Part shown: positions 52,687 to 62,612 of the stretch, piece by piece
How positions within the stretch are numbered: the stretch's first letter is position 1
Layout of the letters: every line of letters begins with the position of its first letter
Source of the DNA: Bacteroidota bacterium
GTDB lineage: Bacteria; Bacteroidota; Bacteroidia; Chitinophagales; Chitinophagaceae
DNA length: 64,000 bases
Assembly (NCBI GenBank): GCA_018267725.1
Contig: JAFDXY010000010.1
Span: forward strand, 1 to 64,000
Reading direction: 5' to 3'
Notes under the pieces: model-generated
What the model saw: the letters and a program-made list of their open reading frames with translations, nothing else
Told to the model about the DNA's origin: nothing
Database searches by the model: none
Translations under genes and position numbers: made by a program

Positions 52687-52741
52687 CTTATTAATTGAAC
52701 AAGATTTTATTCGATTAATAAATTATGTACAATTATAATTT

Positions 52742-54160
52742 ATGGAAATAATTCATATAAGTGCAGAATGTTACCCAGTGGCAAAAGCAGGTGGTTTAGG
52801 AGATGTAGTTGGAGCATTGCCAAAATATCAAACCAAAGCAGGGCATTATGCCAAAGTAGTAATGCCTATGTACAAAACAAAATTTTTAGTAGAAAATGAG
52901 TGGGATGTAGATTTTAAAGGCAATACCAATATGGGTAATTGGTTTTTTGATTATACCGTAATTAAAGAACGCAACAATAAATTAGGGTTTGATTTATACT
53001 TAATTGATATAAACGGATTATTAGGCAGAGAAAAAATTTATGGTTATGATGATGATACTGAAAGGTTCACCGCATTTCAAATTGCATTAGTAAACTGGAT
53101 GAGCCATTGGGAACATACTCCCGATGTTGTGCATTGCCACGATCATCATTCAGCTTTAATACCTTTTATGATGAAAAATTGTTATGCGTATAAAACCAAA
53201 CTTCAAAATATTCCTACTATATTAACCATTCATAATGCACAATACCAAGGTTGGATGAGTTGGGATAAAAGTATATACATACCCGAATGGGATGCATGGA
53301 AATGGGGCGAATTAGATTGGGGAAACACAATTAACCCTTTAGCTTCTGCCGTAAAATGTACATGGAAAGTAACCACAGTAAGCCACAGTTATATGAATGA
53401 ATTAAAATATAACAGCAATGGTTTAGAAAAATTATTTGAATACGAACAAGGCAAATGCTCCGGAATTTTAAATGGTATAGATAATGAAGTATGGAATCCG
53501 CAAACCGATACATTAATTAAACATCATTACAAAACAACAAGTGTAAAAACAGGAAAGAAAAAAAATAAAAAAATTTTATGCGAGCAATTCAACTTAAATG
53601 AAAATGTTCCTTTAATTGTTTTTATAGGAAGATTAGTGGGAGAGAAGGCAGCAGATATTTTACCTAATGCATTATTAACTATACTTCATTCAATGAAAAA
53701 TGAAGTAAGTTTTTTAATATTAGGAAGTGGTGATCCTCATGTAGAATGGCAGTTAGCAGAAATTAACGGAAAATTCCCTAATCATTATCATTTTGAAAAC
53801 GGTTTTAAAGAAGCACTATCGCATCAAATGTATGCAGGAGCAGATTTTATATTAATGCCAAGCCGTGTAGAACCATGTGGTTTAAATCAAATGTATGCCT
53901 TACGTTACGGCACTATTCCAATGGTAAGAAGTACAGGAGGTTTGCAAGATACGGTAACAGATATGGGAGAGTGGGAAGGTTTTGGAATAAGATTTAATAA
54001 TGCAAATGTTGAAGATATTCACTACTCAGTAAGCCGTGCAGTTAGTGTGTATAAAGATGAAATACATATGAAATGGATGCGGCAACATATTATGAAAATT
54101 AATCATAGTTGGGAAGATACAGTACAGCAATACATCAATTTATATCAGTCTTTAAAATAA
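52742..54160 (+). CDS. glgA: Glycogen synthase (GT5)
   Basis: 472 residues. ADP-glucose transfer to an alpha-1,4-glucan. N-terminal catalytic motif VAKAGGLGDVVGALP, VVHCHDHHSALIP, TIHNAQYQGWM, and the C-terminal GT-B half with FIGRLVGEKAADI and MPSRVEPCGLNQMYALRYGTIPMVRSTGGL. It lies 80 bases upstream of glgC, which makes its substrate. The two are likely one operon. Confidence 0.95.
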   Translation: MEIIHISAECYPVAKAGGLGDVVGALPKYQTKAGHYAKVVMPMYKTKFLVENEWDVDFKGNTNMGNWFFDYTVIKERNNKLGFDLYLIDINGLLGREKIYGYDDDTERFTAFQIALVNWMSHWEHTPDVVHCHDHHSALIPFMMKNCYAYKTKLQNIPTILTIHNAQYQGWMSWDKSIYIPEWDAWKWGELDWGNTINPLASAVKCTWKVTTVSHSYMNELKYNSNGLEKLFEYEQGKCSGILNGIDNEVWNPQTDTLIKHHYKTTSVKTGKKKNKKILCEQFNLNENVPLIVFIGRLVGEKAADILPNALLTILHSMKNEVSFLILGSGDPHVEWQLAEINGKFPNHYHFENGFKEALSHQMYAGADFILMPSRVEPCGLNQMYALRYGTIPMVRSTGGLQDTVTDMGEWEGFGIRFNNANVEDIHYSVSRAVSVYKDEIHMKWMRQHIMKINHSWEDTVQQYINLYQSLK

Positions 54161-54245
54161 ATTGTGTTTAATCAATACAATTATAAATTAATAACAGTAG
54201 CTTTAACGGTAAATAAAAATTATCAATTAAATATAAATATTGGTT

Positions 54246-55529
54246 ATGACTCCCATGCATAGTAGTGTAATAGCAGTAATACTTGGCGGCGGTGCAGGTT
54301 CAAGATTATATCCATTAACAGTAGCTCGTTCAAAGCCTGCAGTACCTATTGCAGGAAAATATCGGTTAGTAGATATTCCTATTAGCAATTGTATGAACAG
54401 TTCTATAAACAGAATGTTTGTATTAACACAATTTAATTCGGCTTCTTTAAATAAACATATCAAAAACACTTATCATTTTAGTGCATTCAGTACAGGCTTT
54501 GTAGATATTTTAGCAGCCGAACAAACACCCGATAATTCAGGTTGGTTTCAAGGTACAGCCGATGCAGTTCGCCAATCTTTAAGGCATATTTCTAATTTAG
54601 AATATGATTATATTTTAATACTTAGTGGCGACCAATTGTATCAAATGGATTTTACAAAAATGATTCAAGAACATAAAGAAAAAGGAGCAGACATATCTAT
54701 TGCAACCATACCAGTTGCTGCAAGAGAAGCATCAGAATTTGGTATAATGAAAACCAATGAAGAAAATAGAATAACTTCTTTTATAGAAAAACCAAAAAAC
54801 GATGTGTTGAATGAGTGGGTTAGCGATACCGGAAATAAAATGCTTAACGAGGGAAGAATTTATTTAGCATCAATGGGTATTTACGTTTTCAATAAAAATA
54901 TTTTATTTAATTTATTGCAAGATGAACATCCTACTGCAACAGATTTTGGTAAAGAAATAATTCCAAACTCTATTGCAAAATATAATGTTTCAAGCTATCA
55001 ATACGATGGTTATTGGACAGATATAGGAAACATATATTCTTTTTATGAAGCCAACTTAGCATTAACTTACGAGCTACCTCCATTTAATTTATTTGATAAC
55101 AGCAACACTGTTTATACACGTGCAAGAATGTTGCCTCCTGCAAAAATTAGCGGAACAACATTAGAAAAAACTTTAATAGCCGAAGGGTCTATTATTTTAG
55201 CCAGCAGGTTAGAAAATTCTGTTGTTGGTATTAGAGCCAGAATTGGGCACGGAACAACTATTGTAAGCAGTTATATTATGGGTAACGATTATTACGAAAC
55301 CTTAGAATTAATGCAAGAAAATTTAAACAAAGGCATTCCTAAAATTGGTATTGGAGATAGATGTTATATTAAAGATGCTATTATTGATAAAAATTGCCGA
55401 ATAGGAAATGATATAAGAATTAACGGCGGAAAACATTTAGAAAATATCGATCATCCTTTATACACCGTTAAAGATGGAATAGTTGTAGTAAAAAAAGGTG
55501 CTATACTACCTGATGGCTTTGTTATATAA
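54246..55529 (+). CDS. glgC: Glucose-1-phosphate adenylyltransferase
   Basis: Makes ADP-glucose from glucose-1-P and ATP. 427 residues. Pyrophosphorylase loop ILGGGAGSRLYPLTVARSKPAVPIAGKYRLVDIPISNC, SGDQLYQMD, SFIEKP, YWTDIGNIYSFYEAN; then the left-handed beta-helix (about 300-427) that binds the regulator. ATG 54246 is taken over a TTG at 54240; 54255 is also possible. A hairpin follows at 55537. Confidence 0.95.
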   Translation: MTPMHSSVIAVILGGGAGSRLYPLTVARSKPAVPIAGKYRLVDIPISNCMNSSINRMFVLTQFNSASLNKHIKNTYHFSAFSTGFVDILAAEQTPDNSGWFQGTADAVRQSLRHISNLEYDYILILSGDQLYQMDFTKMIQEHKEKGADISIATIPVAAREASEFGIMKTNEENRITSFIEKPKNDVLNEWVSDTGNKMLNEGRIYLASMGIYVFNKNILFNLLQDEHPTATDFGKEIIPNSIAKYNVSSYQYDGYWTDIGNIYSFYEANLALTYELPPFNLFDNSNTVYTRARMLPPAKISGTTLEKTLIAEGSIILASRLENSVVGIRARIGHGTTIVSSYIMGNDYYETLELMQENLNKGIPKIGIGDRCYIKDAIIDKNCRIGNDIRINGGKHLENIDHPLYTVKDGIVVVKKGAILPDGFVI

Positions 55530-55536
55530 AAAAATT

Positions 55537-55565
55537 ACATCCTTTTTAGATTAGGATGTTTTTTT
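55537..55565 (+). terminator. Rho-independent terminator after glgC
   Basis: ACATCCT, 9-base loop, AGGATGT, then six or more T. It separates glgA-glgC from the MFS-amylase pair. Confidence 0.8.
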
Positions 55566-55622
55566 ACACTATTTTCACAACCGTGTAAATAATACACATT
55601 AACGATTTTCAAAACGATTGCT

Positions 55623-56978
55623 ATGTCAACAGCTTACACGGGTATTAAGCCTAAACTTTCTTTTTGGCAAATTTTAAACATGTGTTTTGGCTTTTTCGGA
55701 ATTCAGTTTGGTTGGAGTTTGCAAATGGGCAACATGAGTGCTATTTATGAATTTCTTGGAGCCAAACCCGAAGAAATTCCAGGCCTTTGGTTAGCTGCAC
55801 CAATGACGGGTTTAATTATTCAACCCATTATTGGGTATTTAAGTGATAGAACTTGGAATAAATATTTAGGAAGAAGAAGACCTTATTTTTTAATAGGTGC
55901 ATTATTAAGTTCTGCTGCATTATTTTTCTTACCAAACTCATCTGCCGTATGGATGGCTGCCGGCACATTATGGATTTTAGATTCTTGCATAAATATAAGC
56001 ATGGAGCCTTTTAGAGCATTTGTAGCAGATAATTTAAATGAAAAGCAACGCTCGTTTGGTTTTGCAATGCAAAGCATGTTTATTGGATTAGCTTCATTTA
56101 TTGCAGGTTACCTACCACAAAAATTGGTAGAGTGGTTTCATATTTCAAGAGATAAAGTAAATGGTTCTATTCCTCAAAATATATTAATTTCTTTTTATAT
56201 AGGAGGTGCTGTTTTTTTTATTGCAGTAATGTACACAATTGTTACCAGCAAAGAATATCCACCAAGCGATTTAAACTGGAGAAATAAAGTACAAGAAAGC
56301 AACAAAGGTTTTGGTGGTGGTGTAAAAGAAATTTTTAATTCAATTGCAGCAATGCCAAAACAAATGCAACGCTTGGCATTGGTTAATTTTCTTACATGGC
56401 CCGGTTTATTCTTAATGTGGTTTTATTACAGCACCGGAGTAGCTTCAGATATTTTTAAAGGAGATGCCGTATTAAACAGTAATTTATATACACAAGGTTT
56501 AGAGTATGCAAATACAACTTCGGCAATACTTAATTTAGTTACTTTTTTATTTGCATTTACCTTACCGTTTTGGGTAAGCAAAATTGGTAAAAAATATACG
56601 CATACACTTTGTTTACTAATTGGCGGTATAGGTTTAATTAGTGTTAAGTTTATTCAAGAACCTTCTTTATTATATGTTGCTATGAGCATGGTTGGCATTG
56701 CTTGGGCATCAATTCTATCAATGCCTTATTCAATGTTAGCAGGCGTAATACCTGAAGATAAAATGGGTATTTATATGGGTATTTTTAATTTCTTTATTGT
56801 ACTTCCCGAAATTATTGCATCATTATTTTTTGGAAAAATAATGACAAATTTTTTACATAACGATAGATTAATGGCTGTATTAATTGGCGGTTGTTTATTA
56901 ATTATTGCAGGTATTGTATGTGCATTAATTATAAAAGAAAATAAAACTGAAAACACAATACAAGTTGCAGAAAACTAA
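55623..56978 (+). CDS. MFS disaccharide/maltodextrin permease (SLC45-like)
   Basis: 451 residues with about twelve helices. Start KPKLSFWQILNMCFGFFGIQFGWSLQMGNMSAIYEFLGA, then GYLSDRTWNKYLGRRRPYFLIGA (the MFS loop with Arg) and ILDSCINISMEPFRAFVADNL, which mark the SLC45/sucrose-type branch common beside Bacteroidota alpha-glucan enzymes. It would import maltose or short maltodextrins. The next gene is a secreted GH13 amylase, 59 bases on, which supports that. Confidence 0.88.
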   Translation: MSTAYTGIKPKLSFWQILNMCFGFFGIQFGWSLQMGNMSAIYEFLGAKPEEIPGLWLAAPMTGLIIQPIIGYLSDRTWNKYLGRRRPYFLIGALLSSAALFFLPNSSAVWMAAGTLWILDSCINISMEPFRAFVADNLNEKQRSFGFAMQSMFIGLASFIAGYLPQKLVEWFHISRDKVNGSIPQNILISFYIGGAVFFIAVMYTIVTSKEYPPSDLNWRNKVQESNKGFGGGVKEIFNSIAAMPKQMQRLALVNFLTWPGLFLMWFYYSTGVASDIFKGDAVLNSNLYTQGLEYANTTSAILNLVTFLFAFTLPFWVSKIGKKYTHTLCLLIGGIGLISVKFIQEPSLLYVAMSMVGIAWASILSMPYSMLAGVIPEDKMGIYMGIFNFFIVLPEIIASLFFGKIMTNFLHNDRLMAVLIGGCLLIIAGIVCALIIKENKTENTIQVAEN

Positions 56979-57037
56979 TAGCTATCTGCAAATAAATGTA
57001 TCATCAATTTAACTGTTTGAAATACAAACAATACTTT

Positions 57038-58870
57038 ATGAAAAAAATATTTATTCTAACCTTATTAATGGTTGCACAATTTTCTTTGTTAGCACAAACT
57101 GTAGAAGTTTATCCAACTAATTGGTGGGTAGGTATGAAGCATCATCAAATTCAACTACTTATTAAAAACAATACAAACTTAGTAAACGCAAAAATAAACA
57201 TTAACTACCCTGGAATTATAGTTAAAAATATTTATGTATTTAAAAATACAAAATATGTATCGGTTGATATAAATATTGCAGCAACTGCAAAACCCGGAAA
57301 CGTACCTATTGTTTTAAATTGGGGTAATAAAAAAACAGAAACTATTTTATGGGAATTAAAAGCAAGAAGAAATGGTTTAGGAACACAATATGCACAAGGT
57401 GTAAACTCAAATGATTTTGTATATTTTTTAATGCCGGATAGATTTAGTAATGGAGATGAAAGCAACGATAGAGTAGCAGGATATAAAGATCAAAGCTTAA
57501 ACAGAGATTCAATTTATTTAAGACACGGTGGAGACTTGCAAGGCATTATTAATCATTTAGATTATATTCAAAACTTAGGTGCAACAACGGTTTGGCTAAC
57601 TCCGGTTATAGAAAATGACATGCCAAACAGAACAGAACATGGTTATGCATTTACTAATCATTACAAAATAGATAAACGTTTGGGTGGAGAAGAAGCATAT
57701 TTAAAATTAAGTGATGAATTGCACAAACGTGGAATGAAATTAATGCAAGATGCAGTGTATAATCATGTTGGTTTATGGCATTGGATGCAACAAGATCCGC
57801 CAAGTAAAGATTGGATTCATCAATGGCCAACTTTTACGCAACCTAATTATAAAGAGCAAGTTTTTTTTGACCCGTATGCTTCTGAAAAAGATAAAAAACA
57901 AATGGCAGATGGTTGGTTTACTAAAGAAATGCCCGATGTAAATCAATCAAACCCTTATGTAGCCAACTTCTTAATTCAACATGCCATTTGGTGTGTTGAA
58001 AAATTTGGTGTTGATGGGTGGAGAATTGATACTTACAAGTATGTTGATTTAGATTTTATGAATAGATGCAATAAAGCATTAACAGACGAATATCCCAACA
58101 TTACAATGGTAGGAGAGAATTGGTGTGAAGGCATACCCAACCAAGCATATTTTACAGTTAATAAACTTAATACAAAATATAAAAGCAACTTAACCGGTGC
58201 TATTGATTTTGAAATTTTATTTAAAGGTATTCAGCCTGCATTAACGCAACAAAATGGTGTAAACAGTTTATATAATACAATGAGTTTAGATTTTTTATAT
58301 GAACATCCTTTAACCAATTTAGTTTTTTTAGATAACCACGATATGTCTCGTTTTTATTCTGTTGTTGATAGTAGCGTTGCCAAACAAAAAATGGGTTTGG
58401 CTTGGTTGTTTACCACACGTGGAATTCCGCAACTGTATTACGGTACAGAAATTTTAATGGGTGGAAAAAGTTACCCTCACGATGGTGATGTTCGTTTAGA
58501 TTTTCCGGGTGGATGGAAAGGAGATAAGAAAAATGCTTTTACAGGAAATGGCTTAACTGCAGATGAAAAAAATGTGCAACAATACACTAAAATTTTAGCT
58601 GATTACCGCAAACAAACAAGTGCATTGCGTACAGGAAAATTAATGCAATATATACCAAGCAATGGGTTGTATGTTTATTTTAGATATGATGAAAAAAATA
58701 CAATTATGTGTGTAATGAATACAGATAAAGATGCAAAAAATATTTCTTTTAGTAATTATACAGAAAGAACAAAAAATTTTAGTTCTGCAATAGAAATAAC
58801 AACAGGCAATAAATTATTGCAAACGTTTTCTATTCCTGCACAAACCATGTGGGTGCTTCAGTTAAAATAA
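57038..58870 (+). CDS. Secreted GH13 alpha-amylase (neopullulanase/cyclomaltodextrinase-like)
   Basis: 610 residues with a signal peptide (MKKIFILTLLMVAQFSLLAQ). An N-terminal Ig-like domain (about 20-110, VEVYPTNWWVGMKHHQIQLL) is followed by the GH13 barrel. Catalytic residues are all present: D331 (GVDGWRIDTYKYVD), E360 (VGENWCEG) and D435 (FLDNHDMSRF); QDAVYNHVG is region I. It would cut starch or dextrins in the periplasm or at the surface for the permease before it. Start at ATG 57038, not the upstream 56996. SusA-like, but no susC/D are here. Confidence 0.93.
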   Translation: MKKIFILTLLMVAQFSLLAQTVEVYPTNWWVGMKHHQIQLLIKNNTNLVNAKININYPGIIVKNIYVFKNTKYVSVDINIAATAKPGNVPIVLNWGNKKTETILWELKARRNGLGTQYAQGVNSNDFVYFLMPDRFSNGDESNDRVAGYKDQSLNRDSIYLRHGGDLQGIINHLDYIQNLGATTVWLTPVIENDMPNRTEHGYAFTNHYKIDKRLGGEEAYLKLSDELHKRGMKLMQDAVYNHVGLWHWMQQDPPSKDWIHQWPTFTQPNYKEQVFFDPYASEKDKKQMADGWFTKEMPDVNQSNPYVANFLIQHAIWCVEKFGVDGWRIDTYKYVDLDFMNRCNKALTDEYPNITMVGENWCEGIPNQAYFTVNKLNTKYKSNLTGAIDFEILFKGIQPALTQQNGVNSLYNTMSLDFLYEHPLTNLVFLDNHDMSRFYSVVDSSVAKQKMGLAWLFTTRGIPQLYYGTEILMGGKSYPHDGDVRLDFPGGWKGDKKNAFTGNGLTADEKNVQQYTKILADYRKQTSALRTGKLMQYIPSNGLYVYFRYDEKNTIMCVMNTDKDAKNISFSNYTERTKNFSSAIEITTGNKLLQTFSIPAQTMWVLQLK

Positions 58871-59614
58871 TTACAACATAAAGTTTATTACTCTTTTTCT
58901 TCCATAATTACCCCAATCTTTAATACTATTTTGTAGTGTAGTTAATAAGGTTGGATAATTTACTTTTTTCATTTTACTTTTTGCAGGTGGCGGCACAAGC
59001 TTATCTGGCTTGGGTTCTACCAATTCTACTTTAGTTGCAAAAATGGTTAGGTTGCATCTTGGTATGGCAACGCCTAAAACCATTCCGGGTAAATTGCAAT
59101 AAGATAAAGGCCCACCACTTGTTGTAATTTGATCTGTATAAAAAGCAATAATATAAACCGAATCTAAAATTTTACCAACTGCTTTATGGCATTCAAAACC
59201 TGCAATATCTCTGGTATCATTGGTAATTTTCCATTCAACTTTTCTAATACTATCGCTTAGTAAATAAGTTTCTTCAAACACCGATTGTTTTTTTACAAAA
59301 GTTTGTTGATTAAGGTCGGTATAAATAATATCATCATTACCACTGTCATCATTTCCAAAAAAAGAATTTTTTACATCGCTATCTTTTCCTTTTTCATATA
59401 ATGTTTTTCCATCTTTAAAATACAGGTTAAAATAAGTAGTGGCATATTGTGGTATTTTATCTTTCATATTATCTAACCAACTATCGCCTTCCATTTCTTT
59501 ATGTACATTTAATTTTCTTTCAAATTCAATTTTTCCATAATTTAAAAATATTTGTTGTGCCTTTGTTGGGGCAATGCTTATTAAAAAGAAAAATATTATT
59601 AATAGTTTTTTCAT
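58871..59614 (-). CDS. GLPGLI family protein
   Basis: 247 residues with a signal peptide (IIFFFLISIAPTKAQ). The family name motif appears as YCNLPGMVLGV, following GGPLS; the preceding strands and AGFECHKAVG also fit. GLPGLI proteins are exported, of unknown function, and usually pair with a TonB-dependent receptor, as here (19 bases upstream). The gene's stop directly abuts the amylase stop (58870). Confidence 0.9.
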   Translation of the reverse strand: MKKLLIIFFFLISIAPTKAQQIFLNYGKIEFERKLNVHKEMEGDSWLDNMKDKIPQYATTYFNLYFKDGKTLYEKGKDSDVKNSFFGNDDSGNDDIIYTDLNQQTFVKKQSVFEETYLLSDSIRKVEWKITNDTRDIAGFECHKAVGKILDSVYIIAFYTDQITTSGGPLSYCNLPGMVLGVAIPRCNLTIFATKVELVEPKPDKLVPPPAKSKMKKVNYPTLLTTLQNSIKDWGNYGRKRVINFML

Positions 59615-59632
59615 GATAAATGTTTTAAGGAA

Positions 59633-62398
59633 TTAATCTTCAAAATCTTCGTTTACTTTTTTATTTTTTGCAAATTTCCATCTTATAGAAAATAAGAAAT
59701 ATCGTTGTACAGTAGTATAGGTATTTTCTGAAATAAAGTTGCTGCTTATGTTTCTATTAAAGCCAATGTTTTGATTTAAAATATCGTTTACAGAAATAAT
59801 TAATGCAATATCTTTTTTCTTTAAAATTCTTTTTTCAACCGATGCATTCCAAACAATGCTATTGTTTTTATTATCTGCTACATTTAGTTTTTGGCGAAAG
59901 TTGGCATTAATATCAGAATTTAATATAAAGCCTTTAAGAAATTTATAATTTATATCGCTTGAAATGGTATGTGTCCAATATTCTGTAATGGCAGTGGTAT
60001 TAACCGATGAGGTTGAATGATTGAAATTAGGATTGTAACTTACTGAAACATCGTACTTTTTTTCTTCACTTTTACTTAGTCTAAACTGTAAACCTGCATT
60101 ATAACTTTTTGTAATATTTTCTAATCCGTTTATAAAATTAATATTTCTGTTAATGTTTAAATTTGGTCTTAAGTTTATTTCTAAACCTATTTTTTCAATT
60201 GTTCTGCCATAACTAATACCAAAATAGCCATTATAGTTTCCGTTTACATTTACGGTTTGTGTGGTAGTTCTTCCCAAACTATCTACAATACTTTTATTGG
60301 CAAAAGCATTTTGTGTTAAATTAAAACCGCCGTAACCATAAATATTTCTTTTAGTAATTACCTTAAAATCTCCAAAATTAAAATTAATATTATGTGTGAA
60401 AGATGGCTTTAAATAAGGGTTTCCTATTATAATATTTAAAGGGTCGCTATTGTTGGCAATGGGTTGTAATTGATAAAGAGAAGGTTGGTTGGTTCTTCCA
60501 TCATAATTAATTGAAAAATTGCCCGATGAAGAATATTTATAACGAAAGCTGGCAGTAGGGAAAAAGTTGGTAAAATTTCTTTGCATAGAAGAATCTTTAT
60601 AAATATTAGTTTGTTTTAAAACTAAATCTTGCACGGCTAAACCAATTCTTCCATTAATTTTTTTAGTATTATAATTTAATGTAAAACCGCCTCGGTTAGA
60701 TGTATTAATAAATTTGTAATGATTGCTGTATAAAAGGTTTAACGAATCGTATTTGCCATTTCTTTTTTCATAAGTTCTAACATCTTGCTCGCTTGTATTT
60801 CCGTTAATTGTATAATTTAAATTAAGTGAAACTTTTTTTGATATGGGTTCTGTATAACTTACTAAACCTTGTAAATTACTTCCGGTAGATGTGTTTGTTT
60901 TTCTTTGATCTACAATTTGTGTTGAATTAATTATTCCGTTTTTATAAAAATCTGTTTCACTATATAAAAAGCCTTCGCTGTTGTTGTTATTGTTAGTATA
61001 AGTTGCATTTAAAGTTAAAACTCTTGTGCCTGCTTTATTAAATTTATGTGTATAAAAAATATCTGCTTTCTGATCGTTTTTATTTCCTGAAGAAGTATTG
61101 GTTCTGTTTGAAGTATTTACTTTTTGTAAACTGCTTGATAAATAAGCACTGTTGAAAAGAGAATAACTATTGCTTTGCCCCCATGCACCTTTTGCATTTA
61201 CAGTAATGGTGTTTGAAGAATCTATATTAAACTCGTTTTTTGTATTAAAACTTTGCATCCATTTTGAATTGTTGAAATGGTTTGATTGATTGTTGTAATA
61301 AACCGTATCGGGTAAAATATATTGTGTATTGGTTGTGCTTTCTCCTGCAAGGTTTTGATGTTTGTAGGTATAGTTGTTGGTTGTATTGTTTTTATATTTT
61401 CCAAACTTTTTATTATACATAAAAGCAGCAACTAAATTTTCAGGAACACCTTGTTGGTTATAATTATTAAAATCATCTCCTTCAGAAAATATCATAATTC
61501 CACCCCCATCCATAATAGTTGTATTAAGACTTCCAAAATCTTGCATTTCATTCCAACTCATATTATTTCTTCCGGTTCTGTCTGCAGTTATATAACCACC
61601 CATTTTTGAAGTGCTGGTAAATTTGTTGGCAGTTATTTTTCCTTGATAATATTTATCAAAATCGGTACCTGCTTCGGCTTTACCAAAATATCCTTTTTTG
61701 GCATCATCTTTTAAAACAAGATTTAATGTTTTTTGTTTTTGTCCGTCATCAATTCCCGTTAATGTTGCTTGATCACTTTTTTTATCAAACACTTGCACTT
61801 TTGCAACATCTCTGGCATTAATATTTTGTGTGGCTAAGGTTGGGTCGTCTCCAAAAAATTCATCTCCATCAACCAAAACTTTTTGTACTTGCTGGCCTTG
61901 TGCCGTTATTTCTCCTTTACTGTTTACTGTAAAACCCGGGAATTTTTTTAATAAATCTTCTACATTGGCACCTTCTTTTACTTTAAAACTATCTGCTAAA
62001 AATTCTAAAGTATCACCCTTCATTCGTATAGGCGAAATTTTTTGTTTTACAATTACTTCTTCTAATAATTTGGCTTTTGTAATTAAAGGAAGTTGATTAA
62101 AAGTTAGGTTTGAAGTATCAGATAAACTTAACGCATCCATAAACACCACATAATTCGGATACGAAACTCTTATAATATAATTTCCTGCAGCAAGATTATT
62201 TAATTCAAACTTACCCGCTTCGTTGGTGCGAGCATATTTATATAAAACAGAATCTTTACTGCGTAATAAACTTATTACAGCATTTTTAAGGTTTTGATTG
62301 TTTAAAGTATCTGTTACAGTGCCTTTAATGGTAGCTTTTTGTGCCGTTGAAAATAAATACAGCAAAACAAAAGCATTTAGCAGCAGTAGTTTTTTCAT
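59633..62398 (-). CDS. TonB-dependent receptor with carboxypeptidase-like domain (GLPGLI-associated)
   Basis: 921 residues. Signal peptide (LLNAFVLLYLFSTAQK), a CarboxypepD_reg-like domain (about 20-105, KGTVTDTLNNQNLKNAVI), a plug (about 110-210, with EGANVEDLLKKFPGFTVNSKGEITAQGQQV and VLVDGDEFFGDDP), then a long beta-barrel ending in a strand with YTTVQRYFLFSIRWKFAK. The barrel is outer_membrane_beta-barrel type. It probably imports or binds a substrate that the GLPGLI protein helps with. Substrate unknown. Well-supported family. Confidence 0.93.
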   Translation of the reverse strand: MKKLLLLNAFVLLYLFSTAQKATIKGTVTDTLNNQNLKNAVISLLRSKDSVLYKYARTNEAGKFELNNLAAGNYIIRVSYPNYVVFMDALSLSDTSNLTFNQLPLITKAKLLEEVIVKQKISPIRMKGDTLEFLADSFKVKEGANVEDLLKKFPGFTVNSKGEITAQGQQVQKVLVDGDEFFGDDPTLATQNINARDVAKVQVFDKKSDQATLTGIDDGQKQKTLNLVLKDDAKKGYFGKAEAGTDFDKYYQGKITANKFTSTSKMGGYITADRTGRNNMSWNEMQDFGSLNTTIMDGGGIMIFSEGDDFNNYNQQGVPENLVAAFMYNKKFGKYKNNTTNNYTYKHQNLAGESTTNTQYILPDTVYYNNQSNHFNNSKWMQSFNTKNEFNIDSSNTITVNAKGAWGQSNSYSLFNSAYLSSSLQKVNTSNRTNTSSGNKNDQKADIFYTHKFNKAGTRVLTLNATYTNNNNNSEGFLYSETDFYKNGIINSTQIVDQRKTNTSTGSNLQGLVSYTEPISKKVSLNLNYTINGNTSEQDVRTYEKRNGKYDSLNLLYSNHYKFINTSNRGGFTLNYNTKKINGRIGLAVQDLVLKQTNIYKDSSMQRNFTNFFPTASFRYKYSSSGNFSINYDGRTNQPSLYQLQPIANNSDPLNIIIGNPYLKPSFTHNINFNFGDFKVITKRNIYGYGGFNLTQNAFANKSIVDSLGRTTTQTVNVNGNYNGYFGISYGRTIEKIGLEINLRPNLNINRNINFINGLENITKSYNAGLQFRLSKSEEKKYDVSVSYNPNFNHSTSSVNTTAITEYWTHTISSDINYKFLKGFILNSDINANFRQKLNVADNKNNSIVWNASVEKRILKKKDIALIISVNDILNQNIGFNRNISSNFISENTYTTVQRYFLFSIRWKFAKNKKVNEDFED

Positions 62399-62612
62399 GT
62401 ATGTTGGTTAATTTTTTGGTGAGATGCAATGGAGTGCAAATTCCATAAACAAACTTTATAAAACTAATTAAACAGTTTAAAAATTAGTTAAAAGAACAAT
62501 AACTAATAATATTTCTTTCTTCTGATTTTGTTGTTTATATAAATAATTTATCCAATTTCTTTAATTGTATTAGTTTTAAAACCCATATTAAACACATTAA
62601 CACATATTGCTT
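62399..62612. other. Intergenic region between the TonB receptor and S10 peptidase
   Basis: 214 AT-rich bases between divergent genes. It holds an inverted repeat AACTAATT (62462-62469) / AATTAGTT (62482-62489) with 12-base spacer. No clear perfect TAnnTTTG box is seen for either gene. Confidence 0.5.

Noticed and set aside
62462..62489. Inverted repeat AACTAATT/AATTAGTT before the S10 gene
   Set aside because: Short arms in AT-rich DNA; noted only as content of the gap.
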